Shown here piece after piece: positions 11,813 through 20,203 of a stretch of 64,000 bases of DNA. The stretch is from contig CANXME010002068.1 in NCBI GenBank assembly GCA_948144175.1, positions 6,068,501-6,132,500 of the forward strand. The letters are read 5' to 3'. A program made the translations under genes and the position numbers. Under the pieces are notes generated by a model, which had not been told where the DNA came from, ran no database searches, and was given only the letters and a program-made list of their open reading frames with translations. This stretch comes from Closterium sp. NIES-65 (taxonomy: Eukaryota; Streptophyta; Zygnematophyceae; Desmidiales; Closteriaceae). The first letter of the stretch is position 1. The number at the start of each line of letters is the position of its first letter.

Positions 11813-13836
11813 ATGGATTGCCACGATCAACATGTGCAGCGTACGTACTCACGGCGGGAACGATCTCCGTCGCGGAGGAGACGCTCGAGGGAGCGCGGGA
11901 GATCGCCGACGCGCTCGCCACGTCGGGCGGCGTACCGCGCGGATCCGGTGACGCCGACGGACGTGCGAAGGGAAGAAAGCGGGGAGGACCTGCGCGTCAG
12001 GTCAGAGCCGTGGAGGCGGCCGACGATCAGCAACCCGTGGAACCTGGCAGAAGGCCAACGCGGGACGGGTGGAAGGCGTGACAACGCCGACGACAACGGA
12101 TTGCCCACTGCGCGGGGCGGCGGAAGGCGCGAAAACGCCGACGACGACGGATCGCCCACTGCGCGGGGCGGCGGAAGGCGTGAAAACGCCGACGACGACG
12201 GATCGCCCACTGCGCGGGGCGGCGGAAGGCGTGAAAACGCCGACGACGACGGATCGCCCACTGTGCGGGGCGGCGGAAGGCGTGAAAACGCCGACGACGA
12301 CGGATCGCCCACTGCGCGGGGCGGCGGAAGGCGTGAAAACGCCGACGACGACGGATCGCCCACTGCGCGGGCCGGCGGAAGGTGTGAAAACGCCGACGAC
12401 GACGGATCGCCCACTGCGCGGGGCGGCGGAAGGTGTGAAAACGCCGACGACGACGGATCGCCCACTGCGCGGGCCGGCGGAAGGCGTGAAAACGCCGACG
12501 ACGACGGATCGCCCACTGCGGGGGCGGCGGAAGGCGTGACGCAGCCGACGAGGAGGAGTTCCCCACTACGCGGGGCGGCGGAAAGCGCGACATCGCCAAC
12601 GATGAGCAGGCTTTCCCTGTTGCGCGGGAAGGAGGAGGGCAAAGGTACAAGAGGAGGGATGAAAGGGAGCGAGCCCGACACGGAAAGGTGCGGGGGGAGG
12701 ACGAGGAGCACGGGAACGAGGAGTACTCACCTGCGGGACGGCAGGGAGAGGGAAAGAGAGCGTCAGCGGGTGTCTACCGCTCGCCTGAGCCGAGACCAGG
12801 ATATGACCGCCGACGGCGCATGGCGATGGGTGAAGGTCGGTGGGCCGAGCGGGAACAGCGGGAGGAGAGGTTGGACCATGAGGAGCGACGTCAGCAGAGC
12901 CCGCCTGAGTGGGAGCGGGTGTGCAACAGAGAAGGACGAGAAAGGGGAAGGCGATCACCGCACGGCTTCAGAGCAGAAGGAGGAGGTCGGCAGCGGAGGG
13001 AGCAAGAGTGGCATCGCCAGGAACGTTCACCTGTGCGGGGAAATGGACGTTGGGAGGATCAGGAAAGGTGCAGGAGACAGAGCGAAGACGACCAGAGGAA
13101 AGGTCGGAGTCCAAGTGGCACTAGGAGGCTATGGCAGCATGGAGAAGGATCTAGTGGGGCCAGGGCAGCTCGTGAGGGACTGGAGCGAGCACTGTACGGG
13201 ACAAGCGCAAGAAGCAGAGGAGACAAAGGAAAGCAGCGAGGGGCTGCTCTGTCAGATCGGGGAGGCTCGGGGAGTTGGGATTGGGGGAGATGGGGCGCAA
13301 CGGCAGCACCACGGGTGGAGGTGCCGGTGCGCTTCACAGGGAACGAGAACACAGGACCAAGCCTCAAGAACTACCTGATGCAGATCAGCAATGTGAAGTA
13401 TCGGTGCGATCGAAGCGGGATGGACCCCATAGACTTCTTCTTGAGCCTGCCAAACACACTCGGGGGGGAAGCGGAAACCCTGTATCGCATGAAGATGGGA
13501 GAGTGGTTGAGGAGGGCCGATGAAGATGAGGAGGACCCGACGGTGCTATTTCTGGACCGGCTGAGAAAGCAGTTTCCAGGGCACACAGCGGCGCGCATCA
13601 AAGAGTTTCAAGAGTTCAAGAGGAGGGACGAGGAATCTTTGCTAACGTACTACGGCCGGCTGATGAATCTAGCGGAGGACGTGGTGTGCACAGACAGCAG
13701 TATGGTCATTAGTAAATTCCTAAATGGGCTGGACAAGGGACTAGCAGGGGGACTGAGAATGCGGGTCTACGAGCTGGGAGCAGACGCGACACCTGAAGAG
13801 GTGTTTGAGCTAGCAGAGAGAGTGGAGCTGGCATAG
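11813..13836 (+). CDS. Gypsy-1 Gag: SR-like repeat domain plus capsid, one frameshift
   Basis: The ATG at 11813 opens a frame rich in Arg/Ser (RRERSPSRRRRSRERGRSP), reminiscent of SR proteins, followed by about nine tandem copies of a 17-residue unit (ENADDDGSPTARGGGRR). One base is missing at about 12519-12524 relative to the other repeat copies. Reading then continues in the next frame through an Arg/Glu-rich stretch into a capsid-like region (about 13320-13830), ending VELA and TAG at 13834-13836. The Gag role is structural: it would package element RNA. The deletion could be a true mutation or a sequencing error in a G run. The frame continues after the TAG into the zinc knuckles. Confidence 0.8.
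12070..12525 (+). repeat. 51-bp tandem repeat in gag (about nine units)
   Basis: The 51-bp unit contains gaaaacgccgacgacgacgg and encodes the 17-residue Gag repeat. Units differ by a few substitutions (Ala/Val, Arg/Cys, Gly/Ala), and the last unit has lost one base. The period is a multiple of three, so unit gain or loss keeps the frame. Confidence 0.92.
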
Positions 13837-15183
13837 AGAAAGTATGAGGTGTACCTGCCGCGGCCAACAGAGAGGAAGAATCCTGCTTGGGCTGCAGCAA
13901 TGATACCTGAGACGGGAGGAAGAGAAGAGAGCCGACAGGAAAGAGGAGCTGAGACACGCACCTGCCACCGATGCAAGCAGCCAGGGCATCTGATGAGAAA
14001 TTGCAGGAATTGCGACACCTGTGGGAAGCCAGGACACCGCCGAAGGGACTGCCCGGATGCACCCAGCTGCGAGGTGTGTGGGAAGCGGGGGCATAAGGGG
14101 AAGGACTGCTACCAACGCACAGGAGGGCCAAGGAGGACGCCAGAGGAGATAGAAGGGCAGATAGGGAGATTGCAAACGCAGCTGCAGGCACTGGGAGGGA
14201 AGAAGGAGAAAGAGGCAGGATTGTATGCAAGGGAAGAGGATGACGAAGCAGAGGTGATAGATGAGCCAGCGCTTGAGTACAATTTCATGGTGTTGCGCAG
14301 CCGAGAGGAGTTGGGCCTGCGCAGCGGGGGCAGGGATGGAAGAAAAGAGCAAGTGGTGAGGGAGAGGAGCAGGCCAAAGAGAGCTCCAGAGGAGAAGGGT
14401 AGAGGGGAAGAAGAGCCAGCCAGGCATCCCAAGGAACGGCTAGCCAGTCAAGCGACGGTGCTGGTGGCAGGAGCGGGAACAGTGGCAGTGGGAGGGGAAG
14501 TGGCAAGAACTGCGATCATAGATACGGGGGCACAGAGTGTGATGTTGGGGAGGCGGTTAGCAGAGAAGCTGGGGCTGAACGGGCTGGGACAGCACATAAA
14601 ACGAGGAATGCTAGTAATGACAGCAGAGGGAGGTGAGCCTAAGTCCCTGCCGTGCACCAAGACTCCAGTGGAGATAGTCCTGATGCCGGAGAAGGAGGAG
14701 CAGACTAGTATAAGGCTGCAGTGTGGGATTTCAGACTCAGAAGATTTTGATGTACTGCTAGGCACAGACCTGATTTGGGGAGTAGGGATGACCATCTGCA
14801 CGTGGAAAGAAAAGGTAAAGTTTCGGAAGCAGTATTGGGAGCGGGGGAGCAAGACGGGAGAGCTGCCTGTGTCATTCACTAAGCAGGAGCCAAAGAGGGC
14901 GTACACGGGCGAGCAGATGGGGACCAGGGAGAGAGGGAGAGCAGGGATCGTGGGAAAAGCAGCAGCAGTCAACGCATGGCAAGAGCCGATAAAGCTGGTC
15001 GAGCTGTTCGGGGGAATAGGAGCAGGGCTGGCAGCAGTGCTCAAGGCAGGAGTGGCCGTGAGGGAATGGGTATACGTGGAAAATAACGAACAGGTGAGGA
15101 AGATGGCAGAGCACCATACGAGAAAGCTGCAGCAAGAGTACCCCGAGCTACTAGAAGAAGCAGTGATAGTGAAGGCAATGTGA
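13837..15183 (+). CDS. Gypsy-1 Pol part 1: zinc knuckles, aspartic protease, N-terminal half of methyltransferase
   Basis: This segment continues in the same frame after the TAG at 13834. It carries three CCHC knuckles (CHRCKQPGHLMRNC, CDTCGKPGHRRRDC, CEVCGKRGHKGKDC; about 13963-14110), a Lys/Glu-rich spacer, and a retroviral-type aspartic protease with catalytic IIDTGAQS (Asp codon at 14521) and the flap-side FDVLLGTDLI. From 14992 it enters the methyltransferase fold with LVELFGGIGAG, the S-adenosylmethionine-binding motif I, followed by an acidic motif II (YVENNEQ). It stops at a TGA (15181-15183) in the middle of that domain; the downstream half follows at once in the same frame. Without read-through or correction the methyltransferase is split. 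Confidence 0.88.
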   Translation, partial: RKYEVYLPRPTERKNPAWAAAMIPETGGREESRQERGAETRTCHRCKQPGHLMRNCRNCDTCGKPGHRRRDCPDAPSCEVCGKRGHKGKDCYQRTGGPRRTPEEIEGQIGRLQTQLQALGGKKEKEAGLYAREEDDEAEVIDEPALEYNFMVLRSREELGLRSGGRDGRKEQVVRERSRPKRAPEEKGRGEEEPARHPKERLASQATVLVAGAGTVAVGGEVARTAIIDTGAQSVMLGRRLAEKLGLNGLGQHIKRGMLVMTAEGGEPKSLPCTKTPVEIVLMPEKEEQTSIRLQCGISDSEDFDVLLGTDLIWGVGMTICTWKEKVKFRKQYWERGSKTGELPVSFTKQEPKRAYTGEQMGTRERGRAGIVGKAAAVNAWQEPIKLVELFGGIGAGLAAVLKAGVAVREWVYVENNEQVRKMAEHHTRKLQQEYPELLEEAVIVKAM

Positions 15184-15957
15184 GGGACAGTGACTGATGT
15201 AAGAAGCATCACGCGGGAGGTGGTGAGGAGCTGGGGGCATGTGGACCTGCTGGTGGCCGGATGGGAGTGTCAGGCTGTGTCAAGGGCAGGGAAAGGAAAG
15301 GGATTAGGAGATCCAAGAGGGGCGCTGCTGGTGAACTTGCTGTGCATCATAGACTGGATTAAGGAAGGACAAGAGAAGGTGGTATACCTGCTGGAGCACC
15401 TGGATCTGGAAGGGGACTGCAGGGAGCCTGTCAAGAAAGTGCGGGAGTTAGTGACAAGGAAGCTGGGGAAGGGGGTAAGATGTGATGCGGCCAGGCTGGG
15501 GGCACGAGCTCATCGTGTCCGGCGATACTGGCAGAACGTGGTCACAGATGAGCAACTGCAGCAGGAGCTGGATGGAATACGCAGAGACTGGAGCAGGACC
15601 GTGCGAGAGATTTTAGAGCCCGGTAGGACAGCGGCACCTGTTAGGAAAGGCAGGCATGAGACACAATGCCCATGCAACAAAGTGGGGGCAGAGCGCAGGG
15701 CGTGGCCGACATTAGTGGGGTATGAAGGGGCAGCTGGGTTCAGAGAGGAAGACGGGCTGCCAGGAGAAGGCATGGTGTATGACTGCCGTTCGAAGAGATG
15801 GGAGGAGCCAAGTGCGTTAGAAAGGGAATTAGCAATGGGGTATGGAGAGGAGGCCACCAAGGCAGCAGGGGTGACAGAAAAGGAGAGAAGAAGAGCATTA
15901 GGACAGGCCATGGACGGAGAAGTTATGCAGTGGTTACTGAGGCGGATGTGGAGAGGG
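14992..15957 (+). other. C5 cytosine DNA methyltransferase domain within Gypsy-1 pol
   Basis: Motifs appear in canonical order. Motif I is LVELFGGIGAG (14995 on). A TDVRSITREVVRSWG segment is followed by motif IV as DLLVAGWECQAVSRAGKG, in which the nucleophilic Cys (codon 15268-15270) is kept although the usual Pro before it is Glu. Motif VI is VVYLLEHLD with the conserved Glu, motif VIII ARAHRVRRYWQNV with the conserved Arg, and the motif X region is ALERELAMGYG with ALGQAMDGEVMQWLL. The DVRS/EWG-like stretch and AHR.R(Y/F)W are most like DNMT3/DRM enzymes. The expected activity is methyl transfer from S-adenosylmethionine to C5 of cytosine. Activity of this copy is doubtful because of the internal TGA. 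Confidence 0.9.
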
Positions 15958-18852
15958 CTGGTGCTGGAAGAGGAAGGAGGAGAAGAGAGTGTGGGGACAA
16001 GGGTGAAAAAGGTGGGGGCATGGGTATGCATGGCAGCCAAGGAAGAGCCCGCATGGGTCGTGGGGAATGCAATGAGTGAGAAAGGAAAAGAGGCAATGCA
16101 GGAGGTGCTGGCGAGGTATAGGCACGCCTTCGCGTTTACCATGCAGGAGCTGGGGAAGTGCACTGTGAAGGAGATGGAGCTGAAGCTGGTGACGGATGAG
16201 CCGGTATTCCAGAGGAAGCGGAGGATGACCCCTGGAGATGAGGATGTCTGCAAGGAGAAATGTAAGGAGCTGATGGAAGCAGGGTTGATACAGAGGTCAG
16301 AATCAGAGTATGCAACACCGACGGTAGTAGCTGCCCGAAAGGACCTGCTGGGGGAGGTGCTGAGCAGACGCATGTGTGGGGATTATCGGGCACTGAACAA
16401 GGTGACAGTGCCTGACCGCTACCCAATGCCCACAGCTGAAGATATCTTTGACCGGCTGGGGGCAGGTGAGGTCTTTAGCACGCTAGACTTAAGACAGGGG
16501 TTCAACCAGATTAGGATAAGGAAAGAGGACGTGCGGAAGACAGCGTTCCATGGAGCAGATGGCCTATACGAGTGGCTGTTCATGCCATTCGGGCTGCGAA
16601 ACGCGTCTGCCATCTTTCAGAGAGTAATGGACAGCGTGCTGAGGGGGCTGGAGTGCGCGGCGTGTTACATAGATGATGTAGTAATTTTCAGCCGGACGGA
16701 AGAAGAGCATGTGAGAGACGTGGAGCAGACACTGAAGGCGTTGGCAGCAGCTGGGCTGACATGCCATCCGAAGAAGTGTAGGTGGGGAGAGGCGACAGTG
16801 CAGTACCTGGGCTATGAGGTTAGGGGCGGGCAGCTAGGGATCCAGCAGGCGAAGATTGAGGTGCTGAGCAGGCTGCAGCAGCCAAAGGACCGAAGCGGAC
16901 TAAGGGCGGTACTGGGATTTCTGAGCTATTACCGCAGGTTCGTCCCGAATTTCAGCAAGCGGGTTGCACCACTGAACGGGCTGCTGAAGGAGGACAGGAA
17001 GTGGGAATGGGGGATGGAGAAGGAAGCAGCATTGAAAGATCTGATGGAAGCGGTGCAGACAGCAACAATTCTGCAGCTACCCAAGACTGACAAGCCCTTT
17101 TGCCTATACACCGACTGGAGCAGCCAAGGCATGGGGGCAATCCTGTGCCAGGAGTTAGATGGGGAGGAGAGGGTTGTGGCATATGCAAGCAGGAGCTGCA
17201 GCCCAGCGGAAGCCAAGTACAGCTCTTACCACGGAGAGGGGCTGGCAGCCGTGTGGGCTGTAAAACACTTCAGGGTATACCTGCAGGGAAGGAAGTTCAC
17301 ACTGATCACAGACCATCAACCCCTGCAATGGCTGATGACCCACCAAGGGCTGACAGGGAGGAACGCGCGTTGGGCCGTGACGCTGCAAGAATATGACTTC
17401 AAGATACGTCACAGGCCGGGAAAGACTCTGCAGCACGTGGACGGGCTCTCAAGGAACCCGCCGGCAGCAGAGCCAGTACACACGCTGATGTTGCTGGCAA
17501 GGCAAGGGGAAGAGGCAGCAGCAGGGAAGCAAAAGGGGCCAAAGGATATTTGGGAAGATCCAGCAGCACTGCGATGGATTCAGGGAGAAACTGATGAGGA
17601 GGAGCAGGTCTCTGACAGGGTCAGGGCAAGGGGGCACCATTACCGATGGTACCAGGGACAGCTGCAGTTACAGACGGCGGATGGATGGAAGCTGGTACCT
17701 GCACCACAAGACAGGGAGGGAGTGATTAAGGAGGTGCACAGGAAGCTGGGGCACTTCGGGCACGAGCGCACGACGGAACTGTTGAAGACCGGCTGGTGGT
17801 GGGAGGGTATGAGAAGGCAGGTCAGGGAATGGGTCAGCGGATGCGAAGGTTGTCAGAGGAGCAAGGCCAGCCTAGCACAGGCGAAGCAGGAGCTGCAGTC
17901 GCTGCCAATAAGAGGGTTAGGGTTCAGGTGGTCTCTCGACATAGCTGGTGAACTGCCGCTGAGTAGGGGAGGCAAGCGGTATATACTGCTAATGGTGGAA
18001 CACGCGAGCAAGTGGGTAGAGGTGTGTGCATTGCCGAGCAAAGATTCCAGGCACGTGGCAAAGGCATTCAAGGGACAGGTCCTGTGCAGGTTTGGGGCAC
18101 CAGGGGAAGTGCTCACAGATCAGGGGACGGAATTTAGAGGGGAATTTCAGGCACTGCTGGACGAGGCAAGGGTGACACACAGGCTGACATCTAGGTACCA
18201 CCCACAGAGCGATGGGTTGACTGAGCGCCTGGTGCAAACCCTGAAACGGAACCTGAGGGCATATGGAGAGAAGCGCAAGAGAGACTGGGATGAGGAGTTG
18301 GACTGGATTGCGGCGGGGTACCGGTTTGGGAAGCAGGCCTCCCTGAAAGACTATTCCCCGTATAGCATGCTGTTTGGGAAGGAGCCAATCCTGCCAGTGG
18401 GAGCACCGAGGGTGCTGACAGATGTGGTGCAAGTCACAGGAGCAGAGCAGTGGGTGGCACTAGCGGAGGCACGGGCACGATACATGCGGGAGATGCTCCC
18501 TGCGGCCCTGGAAAACCTGCACACGGCGCAGTTGAGGGACGCACACAGGTATGAGCAGCGGCAGCAGCAGGGTGGCAGGAAGGCCAGACCAGCGGTGATG
18601 GAAGGACAAGAGGTGTACCTGCGCAGGGCAAAGAGGGATACGCTGGACGTGGGGCTAGGAACGCAGAGATGGAAGGTGAAGGAGGTGAGAGGGTCTGGAG
18701 TGCTGGTGCTGGAGAACGACAAGGGGGAAAAGATGGTGGATCATCAGACCAATGCTGCGGCGGTGAATGGACAAGGGCCTCAGCGAGAGGGTCCTGTGAC
18801 CCGCGCACGGGCAGCCCGAGACCGGGCACAGGAGGGGGCAGGTAGTGGCTGA
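15184..18852 (+). CDS. Gypsy-1 Pol part 2: C-terminal methyltransferase, reverse transcriptase, RNase H, integrase
   Basis: This runs 1,222 codons in frame with the upstream segment. After the methyltransferase C-terminal half (to about 15957) comes reverse transcriptase (about 16190-16830; LDLRQGFNQIRI and the catalytic YIDD at about 16666). RNase H (about 17095-17460) has the FCLYTDWS and ITDHQPL motifs. The integrase has an HHCC zinc domain (about 17740-17870) and a DDE core (SLDIAGEL, LTDQGTEF, DGLTERL). The C-terminus ends GAGSG at 18852 with a GPY/F-like region but no chromodomain. These enzymes copy element RNA into DNA and insert it. Only the missing start (preceding TGA) speaks against function. 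Confidence 0.93.
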   Translation, partial: GTVTDVRSITREVVRSWGHVDLLVAGWECQAVSRAGKGKGLGDPRGALLVNLLCIIDWIKEGQEKVVYLLEHLDLEGDCREPVKKVRELVTRKLGKGVRCDAARLGARAHRVRRYWQNVVTDEQLQQELDGIRRDWSRTVREILEPGRTAAPVRKGRHETQCPCNKVGAERRAWPTLVGYEGAAGFREEDGLPGEGMVYDCRSKRWEEPSALERELAMGYGEEATKAAGVTEKERRRALGQAMDGEVMQWLLRRMWRGLVLEEEGGEESVGTRVKKVGAWVCMAAKEEPAWVVGNAMSEKGKEAMQEVLARYRHAFAFTMQELGKCTVKEMELKLVTDEPVFQRKRRMTPGDEDVCKEKCKELMEAGLIQRSESEYATPTVVAARKDLLGEVLSRRMCGDYRALNKVTVPDRYPMPTAEDIFDRLGAGEVFSTLDLRQGFNQIRIRKEDVRKTAFHGADGLYEWLFMPFGLRNASAIFQRVMDSVLRGLECAACYIDDVVIFSRTEEEHVRDVEQTLKALAAAGLTCHPKKCRWGEATVQYLGYEVRGGQLGIQQAKIEVLSRLQQPKDRSGLRAVLGFLSYYRRFVPNFSKRVAPLNGLLKEDRKWEWGMEKEAALKDLMEAVQTATILQLPKTDKPFCLYTDWSSQGMGAILCQELDGEERVVAYASRSCSPAEAKYSSYHGEGLAAVWAVKHFRVYLQGRKFTLITDHQPLQWLMTHQGLTGRNARWAVTLQEYDFKIRHRPGKTLQHVDGLSRNPPAAEPVHTLMLLARQGEEAAAGKQKGPKDIWEDPAALRWIQGETDEEEQVSDRVRARGHHYRWYQGQLQLQTADGWKLVPAPQDREGVIKEVHRKLGHFGHERTTELLKTGWWWEGMRRQVREWVSGCEGCQRSKASLAQAKQELQSLPIRGLGFRWSLDIAGELPLSRGGKRYILLMVEHASKWVEVCALPSKDSRHVAKAFKGQVLCRFGAPGEVLTDQGTEFRGEFQALLDEARVTHRLTSRYHPQSDGLTERLVQTLKRNLRAYGEKRKRDWDEELDWIAAGYRFGKQASLKDYSPYSMLFGKEPILPVGAPRVLTDVVQVTGAEQWVALAEARARYMREMLPAALENLHTAQLRDAHRYEQRQQQGGRKARPAVMEGQEVYLRRAKRDTLDVGLGTQRWKVKEVRGSGVLVLENDKGEKMVDHQTNAAAVNGQGPQREGPVTRARAARDRAQEGAGSG

Positions 18853-18965
18853 GGCCGAGGCACGCAAAGTCTGCAGGCAGGCAGGAAAGTGTAGAAAGAA
18901 GAAGGGTAAGAGGACAAGGGAGGAAGCAGCCAAGGGGTGAGGTGAGAAAGAGGAGATCTCCGACA
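18841..18965 (+). repeat. Gypsy-1 segment B1 with polypurine tract
   Basis: 125 bp beginning ggtagtggctgaggcc, overlapping the last pol codons, and containing the purine run ggggtgaggtgagaaagagg expected before a 3' LTR. It is repeated with two substitutions at 19378-19502, on the far side of the LTR copy. Confidence 0.88.
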
Positions 18966-18967
18966 GC

Positions 18968-19377
18968 TGTCACCAAATACAGTGGTAAAGAACAATATAT
19001 TTGGTTGTACGCTATAGTTGGTGTAGTGAGGTGTAGGATTGGGGTTATGCAACTTTACAGAGGGGTTGTTGAGCTTCAAGGGAATGACGCGAAGTTGGTA
19101 GCATGGGGAATTGGGACATTGGGAAGAGCTACAAGCGCCTCGAGGAGCAGGGAATCTGCAGCAACCAGTAAGGCACATGGCGACTCGAACCCAACCCAAG
19201 GCCATGGAAATGGTCGTGACTCTGGGTAGGGAATAAAGCAGCCTAGCCTAGACACTAGAACCTGCTCTCTCGTTTTGTTTGCCTACTATAGTGGATTCAA
19301 TTCACCGTTCTAAGGCTACGGCAGCTAGGTGATACGCCACTGAGGGCAGCCAGCTTGTGGGAGTAGGAATCTCTCAC
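18968..19377 (+). repeat. Gypsy-1 3' LTR copy (segment A2)
   Basis: 410 bp nearly identical to A1 (11377-11787): one substitution, plus absence of the terminal A. Unlike a normal 3' LTR it is not followed by the flanking target site but by a second copy of segment B. Confidence 0.9.
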
Positions 19378-19502
19378 GGTAGTGGCTGAGGCCGAGGCAC
19401 GCAAAGTCTGCAGGCAGGCAGGGAAGTGCAGAAAGAAGAAGGGTAAGAGGACAAGGGAGGAAGCAGCCAAGGGGTGAGGTGAGAAAGAGGAGATCTCCGA
19501 CA
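19378..19502 (+). repeat. Gypsy-1 segment B2, true right end of the element
   Basis: Second copy of segment B, ending CTCCGACA and followed by TCGG (19503-19506), which equals the four bases before the left end (the shared word is ATCGG if one base is ambiguous). TG...CA ends plus this duplication argue that the integrated molecule ended here. Confidence 0.75.
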
Positions 19503-19506
19503 TCGG

Positions 19507-20203
19507 AGCACGAACAAGAAAGTTAGGAACGTTGGAGTTCGTATGCTTTTCATATTTGATTGTGGCAACTGTGGGAAGTTGTGGGGTTGACTCCATAAGG
19601 GGTACAGACTTTTGGGGGTTGGGAAATTCGTCAACATCACTGTAGATGCTGCCAAATGGTTGGGTGAAACCAAACCAGGTTGGCAAGTGTGGCCAAGTTG
19701 GGTTGAGGTGGATTGTGGAGGTTGGGATAGTGACAAAGGTCAAAGTTGGGTTGCCTATGGGGAAGGGAATTGTGTGGCATGGGGTTTCCTTGGTTGGGGA
19801 CTCTCTTGGAACCTTCCCTCTCATCCTACTCATCCCTTCCATCTGGTTTAGTGCTACTCTAACTCTCTTGTGTAGTAATTGTGAACTTGTGTGAGACTAT
19901 TGTGATTGAGTTAAGATTCCTTTGGCAGCATACCCCCCCAGTGCGCCGAAATCGATAACTCGAGATTTACTTCACCTCTTAATACGATTCAAATCAGGAA
20001 ATGTAGCTACGATCTAGGGCTACAACATATCTGAAATTGGTGAAGTTTTAACAGTGCGTTTTTCGTTGACGACATTTCTTGTGAGCGCGACTCTTCTGTC
20101 CAGAATTCTAAGCCAACGATTTTGGGAAATTTAGGCACCTAATCTTCGTAGACTCCGTCCTTAGTCTCTAACAATCACCACACGCATCTCCTGGCCATCT
20201 GAA
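19507..20203. other. Spacer without recognised features
   Basis: About 700 bp with moderate GC. A 79-codon open frame at 19612-19851 is Trp/Gly-rich and matches nothing I know. I see no terminal repeats or conserved coding pattern. Confidence 0.4.

Larger units (their letters stand above)
11377..19502 (+). mobile_element. Gypsy-1: Ty3/Gypsy LTR retrotransposon carrying a cytosine-5 DNA methyltransferase domain
   Basis: The 8.1-kb element starts TGTCACC and ends CTCCGACA, flanked by TCGG on both sides. Order: 411-bp LTR copy A1, Gag with SR-like repeats, capsid, three CCHC knuckles, aspartic protease, C5 DNA methyltransferase, reverse transcriptase, RNase H, DDE integrase, then 3' segments B1, A2 and B2. 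A1 and A2 differ at one base in about 410, so insertion is recent. Reverse transcriptase before integrase places it in Gypsy; no chromodomain is seen. The coding frame is continuous except for one 1-nt deletion near 12520 and two in-frame stops (TAG 13834-13836, TGA 15181-15183). Confidence 0.93.

Noticed and set aside
12027..12711. Antisense and alternate-frame ORFs across the 51-bp repeat, and the idea of a CRISPR-like array
   Set aside because: Units are directly adjacent without unique spacers, lie within gag, and the window is eukaryotic.
11377..19502. Classification of Gypsy-1 as DIRS/Ngaro because of its split repeats and methyltransferase
   Set aside because: It has an HHCC/DDE integrase, aspartic protease and a target-site duplication; the methyltransferase is of the C5 type, not the adenine type seen in DIRS elements.
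19612..19851. 79-codon Trp/Gly-rich ORF as a gene
   Set aside because: No family resemblance, no neighbouring exon, and composition follows local G-rich DNA.
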